NCBI GenBank assembly: GCA_016929465.1
Contig: JAFGIT010000098.1
Span: 1-8,976 of the forward strand
DNA from: JAFGIT01 sp016929465 [NCBI: Candidatus Coatesbacteria bacterium]
GTDB taxonomy: Bacteria > B130-G9
DNA length: 8,976 nucleotides
Reading direction: 5' to 3'
Positions 6,451 through 8,976 of the stretch are shown here, piece by piece (the stretch's first letter is position 1; each line of letters opens with the position of its first letter). The notes under the pieces were generated by a model that did no database searches, was not told the origin of the DNA, and saw only the letters and a list, made by a program, of their open reading frames with translations. A program made the translations under genes and the position numbers.

Positions 6451-8394
6451 ATGGCAATGCTGGCAATGCGCAAGCATTTGAAAAAACTCTCGATCTTTCT
6501 CTGGATAATAATCGCGGCATTCATAGGCACGATCTTTGTCGTCTGGGGAGCCGGCAGACAAGGAATGGAGCGAAGCGAAGCAGCCATCGCCTCGGTCAAC
6601 GGCGACCAGATATTCAGGGAAGAATATACCTCGACACTGCGTCGATACACAGACTACTATCGCGAGATATACAAAGACCGCCTGACGCCGGACCTGCTCA
6701 AGAACCTCGATCTGGAGAACCGCGTCCTTCAGGATTTGATCCGCAAGAGACTAATGCTCCAAGAGGCAAATAACTTGGGGATACTGGTAACCGACGCGGA
6801 GGTGGAATCAGTCCTTCGGAAGACCCGTGGCTTCCAGGATGAGAATGGGAACTTCCGACCTGACCTTTACATGCGGATTCTCTCGATGAACAGGATAGCG
6901 CCGGAGATCTACGAGCAGGGCATACGCCAGAGTCAGAGGGCATCGCGTCTGGAAGATTTCATAAGGGCCACAGTTCGGGTCACCGACGAGGAAGTCAGAG
7001 CCAAATACCTCGAGGAGAGCGAGAAGGTCAACTGCAAGTACGTTGAATTCAGGGGCCGTGACCTCGCGAAGGACCTCGAGCCCAGCGATACGGAACTGAA
7101 GGAGCTCTATTCATCTCAGAAAGAGAACTACAAGAGCGAGCGCGAGGTCAAAGTCGAATATATTCTATTCAGCCCAGACGCCTATAAGTCGAAGGTCTCG
7201 CTGACCGACGGCGAAGTCCAGGATTACTATGACACACATGAGAGTGAATATGTGCAGGAGGAGCAGGTTCAGGCGAGGCACATTCTCGTCAAGGTCGATA
7301 GCGACGCCGGAGAAAAGGCAGACGCCGAGGCCAAGAAGAAGATCGAAGGCCTCCTGGCCAGGGTGAAGGCGGGCGAGGACTTCGCGAATTTGGCTAAGGA
7401 GTACTCCGATTGCCCGTCATCCTCCAAGGGCGGCGACCTGGGCTATTTTGGCCGGGGCCAGATGGCCAAGCCATTCGAAGAAGCAGCTTTTGCGCTCGAG
7501 GTTGGCGAAATGAGCGGCGTTGTGAAGACGCAATTCGGCTATCACATCATCATGGTCGAGGGCCGAAAACCGCCCGAGACCAAGGAATTCGCGCAAGTCG
7601 AGGGGGAAATCCGCGAGAAGCTGACCAAGGAAAAGGCCCTGGAACTCGCAAGGGAGGCTGCGGAGGCTGCTCACGAGAAGCTCGGAGACTCCAATGACCT
7701 GGCCGCGCTTGCCCAGGAAAATGGCCTCAAACTCACTACCACCGACTTCTTCAAGAGAAGCGACGAGATAGAAGGACTCGGGCGCTCATACCAATTCGCG
7801 AACGCAGCGTTGGGGCTCGCAAAGGATGCAGTTAGCACAGCCGTGAAGGGAAGAGACCGTTATTTCTTGATCAAAATGCTCGATGAGAAGCCGCCGATCG
7901 TTCTCCCATTCGAGGAAGTGAAGGACAAAGTCAAGCGTGACTGGCGCCGCGATGAGGGAGAGAAGATCGCCGAAGAGAAGGCAAATGAGTTCGCCAAGAA
8001 GGTCACCGACGCAGCCTCCTTCGAGAAGACCGCCAAGGACTGGGACCTCTCGGTTAAAGAGACGAATCAGTTCTCCAAGGACGGTTACATCCGAGGCATC
8101 GGCCGGAGCGAGGAATTCGCCGAAAAGGCCTTCGAGGCAAAAGTTGGCGACATCGGAGGCCCGATCAAAGTGAGAGACCGATATCTCTTCTTCACGGTTC
8201 TGGAGCACACCCGATTCGACCAGAGCGAGTTCGATAAGGTCAAGGGTCAAATGAAGCAACAGGTTCGGGCCGAGAAAGAAAATGAGGCCTTGGGTGCCTG
8301 GATCGAGGACTTGAAGAGCAAGGCCAAGATAGATATCGACCCGTTGTTTGTAAGAAAACAGCAACCCGCAAGCCCTCCCGGCGCTGCGAGTTAG
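6451..8394 (+). CDS. ppiD: PpiD-like membrane-anchored peptidyl-prolyl isomerase / chaperone
   Basis: The 647-residue protein has a short positive N-terminus, one membrane helix (about 12-33) and a long periplasmic part. This matches E. coli PpiD (623 residues) in topology and size. Residues 42-190 form a SurA_N-type chaperone domain opening with ASVNGDQI. A complete parvulin domain spans 273-372: 'RHILV' with His277, '[19 protein letters not shown]', Met338 and Phe342, and 'GYHII' with His365. It should catalyse cis-trans isomerisation of prolyl bonds and assist folding of exported proteins. Two further segments (433-517, 540-624) resemble the second half of a parvulin domain but lack the catalytic first half. 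GAGGA at 6437-6441 lies 9 bases before ATG 6451; ATG 6457 and 6466 are less well placed. No own promoter is evident. The thiolase gene starts 24 bases after its stop. PpiD-like versus SurA/PrsA-like naming is uncertain; the family is clear. Confidence 0.9.
   Translation: MAMLAMRKHLKKLSIFLWIIIAAFIGTIFVVWGAGRQGMERSEAAIASVNGDQIFREEYTSTLRRYTDYYREIYKDRLTPDLLKNLDLENRVLQDLIRKRLMLQEANNLGILVTDAEVESVLRKTRGFQDENGNFRPDLYMRILSMNRIAPEIYEQGIRQSQRASRLEDFIRATVRVTDEEVRAKYLEESEKVNCKYVEFRGRDLAKDLEPSDTELKELYSSQKENYKSEREVKVEYILFSPDAYKSKVSLTDGEVQDYYDTHESEYVQEEQVQARHILVKVDSDAGEKADAEAKKKIEGLLARVKAGEDFANLAKEYSDCPSSSKGGDLGYFGRGQMAKPFEEAAFALEVGEMSGVVKTQFGYHIIMVEGRKPPETKEFAQVEGEIREKLTKEKALELAREAAEAAHEKLGDSNDLAALAQENGLKLTTTDFFKRSDEIEGLGRSYQFANAALGLAKDAVSTAVKGRDRYFLIKMLDEKPPIVLPFEEVKDKVKRDWRRDEGEKIAEEKANEFAKKVTDAASFEKTAKDWDLSVKETNQFSKDGYIRGIGRSEEFAEKAFEAKVGDIGGPIKVRDRYLFFTVLEHTRFDQSEFDKVKGQMKQQVRAEKENEALGAWIEDLKSKAKIDIDPLFVRKQQPASPPGAAS
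7747..8325 (+). repeat. Two degenerate parvulin-derived repeats in the PpiD-like protein
   Basis: Residues 431-500 and 538-607 align without gaps at a constant offset of 107 residues, with 21 of 70 positions identical by my hand count. Shared anchors are Gly-x-Gly-Arg-Ser-x-x-Phe-Ala, Arg-Asp-Arg-Tyr and Phe-x-x-Val-Lys. The same layout is visible in the C-terminal half of the intact parvulin domain plus its following helix (328-410: [31 protein letters not shown]). This suggests two duplications of that half-domain, followed by loss of the catalytic residues. Confidence 0.6.
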
Positions 8395-8418
8395 ACAGAT
8401 GTTCATGGAGGATCAAAG

Positions 8419-8976
8419 ATGGTCTTAGATGCAGTCATAACTCACGCGGTTAGAACGCCGATAGGCTCTCTCGGCGGTTCACTCGCCAGCATAGCTGCCC
8501 CGAAGCTCGGCGCGGTTGTGGTGGAAGCAATCTTGAATCGCTCGGGTATTCCTGCGGAGGATTTCGACGAGATAATCATGGGCAACGTGGTAAGCGCCGG
8601 CCTCGGGCAGAATCCCGCCCGTCAGGCAGCTCTCTTTGGGGGCCTCAGGAAAGAGGTCGCCGCGTTGACCATTAATAAGGTCTGCGGAGGCGGTCTCAAA
8701 GCGGTTGTCTTAGCAGCACAGGCCGTCAAGCTGGGAGACTCCGGCATCGTCATCGCGGGCGGCCTCGAATCGATGAGCAACACCCCCTACGCGCTTTCAA
8801 AGGCCAGATTCGGCTACCGTCTTGGACACGGACAGCTGCTCGATCTCATGATCCACGACGGCCTATGGTGCGCATTCAATGACTATCACATGGGCACTGT
8901 CGGCGACCTGACGGCCGAGAAATATGGAGTCGGGCGCGAGAGACAGGACGAATACGCATACAATAGCCATAGAAAG
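8419..8976 (+). CDS. Acetyl-CoA acetyltransferase / thiolase (partial, N-terminal 186 residues)
   Basis: Thiolases join two acetyl-CoA to acetoacetyl-CoA, or cleave 3-ketoacyl-CoA in the reverse direction, in the cytoplasm. The visible part is the N-terminal thiolase fold: 'AVRTPIG' at 10-16, 'GNVVSAGLGQNPARQAAL' from 55, the nucleophilic Cys89 in 'NKVCGGGLKAV', 'GGLESMSNTPY', and 'MGTVGDLTAEKYGVGRERQDEYA'. Cys89 has the same number as in the Zoogloea ramigera biosynthetic thiolase. The usual CGSG around the nucleophile is CGGG here. GGAGGA at 8407-8412 lies 6 bases before ATG 8419, an ideal site. The frame is open to the window end, about half of the usual 390-400 residues. The 24-base gap to the ppiD-like stop indicates one operon. 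Biosynthetic versus degradative role, and therefore atoB/phaA/fadA naming, cannot be settled from this half. Confidence 0.93.
   Translation, partial: MVLDAVITHAVRTPIGSLGGSLASIAAPKLGAVVVEAILNRSGIPAEDFDEIIMGNVVSAGLGQNPARQAALFGGLRKEVAALTINKVCGGGLKAVVLAAQAVKLGDSGIVIAGGLESMSNTPYALSKARFGYRLGHGQLLDLMIHDGLWCAFNDYHMGTVGDLTAEKYGVGRERQDEYAYNSHRK

Noticed and set aside
6006-6650. 214-residue minus-strand open frame spanning the cysS / ppiD-like gap
   Set aside because: It overlaps the conserved end of CysRS and the PpiD membrane helix on the other strand, and shows no domain of its own.
7786-8406. 206-residue minus-strand open frame opposite the ppiD-like gene
   Set aside because: The Leu-rich protein is the complement of Glu/Lys-rich + strand codons, and the + strand frame is clearly coding there.

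Overview
The window is bacterial, with every supported gene on the + strand. Base composition looks moderately GC-rich by eye (not counted). Genes start behind clear Shine-Dalgarno sites, and one promoter is close to the sigma-70 consensus. A lipobox-type lipoprotein and a membrane-anchored PpiD-like chaperone suggest a diderm, Gram-negative-type bacterium. The large surface lipoprotein with propeller, PKD and ZU5-like modules is typical of environmental or poorly sampled lineages. I cannot assign a phylum from sequence alone.

Layout. Bases 1-60 are the last 19 codons and stop of an unidentified gene. A leader region (61-313) follows, with a strong promoter (104-132), a 10-bp-spaced direct repeat at the predicted transcription start, and a small hairpin. 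Next is one very large gene (314-4570; an alternative GTG start lies at 272) for a multidomain, cysteine-rich, acidic lipoprotein. In order it carries a beta-propeller, a FecR-like domain, an unrecognised helical and mixed region, a Big_5-like Ig fold, a ZU5-like domain, two PKD domains and a FnIII-like C-terminal domain. A textbook intrinsic terminator (4609-4642) closes this unit. A promoter-bearing gap leads to cysS (4923-6314), whose zinc-site and signature residues fall at the same positions as in E. coli CysRS. A PpiD-like periplasmic peptidyl-prolyl isomerase (6451-8394) follows, and 24 bases later a thiolase gene (8419 onward) runs off the window.

Functionally there are two blocks. 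The first is a self-contained, separately promoted and terminated surface lipoprotein, which is the most unusual object here. The second is a housekeeping run of tRNA charging (cysS), envelope protein folding (ppiD-like) and acyl-CoA metabolism (thiolase). The ppiD-like and thiolase genes are very likely co-transcribed. cysS probably joins them, since no terminator is visible after it, but this is less certain. I see no mobile element, CRISPR array, tRNA, rRNA or defence system. The points worth a second look are the lipoprotein's domain order and its HFS motif, its unidentified centre, and two degenerate parvulin-derived repeats in the PpiD-like protein.
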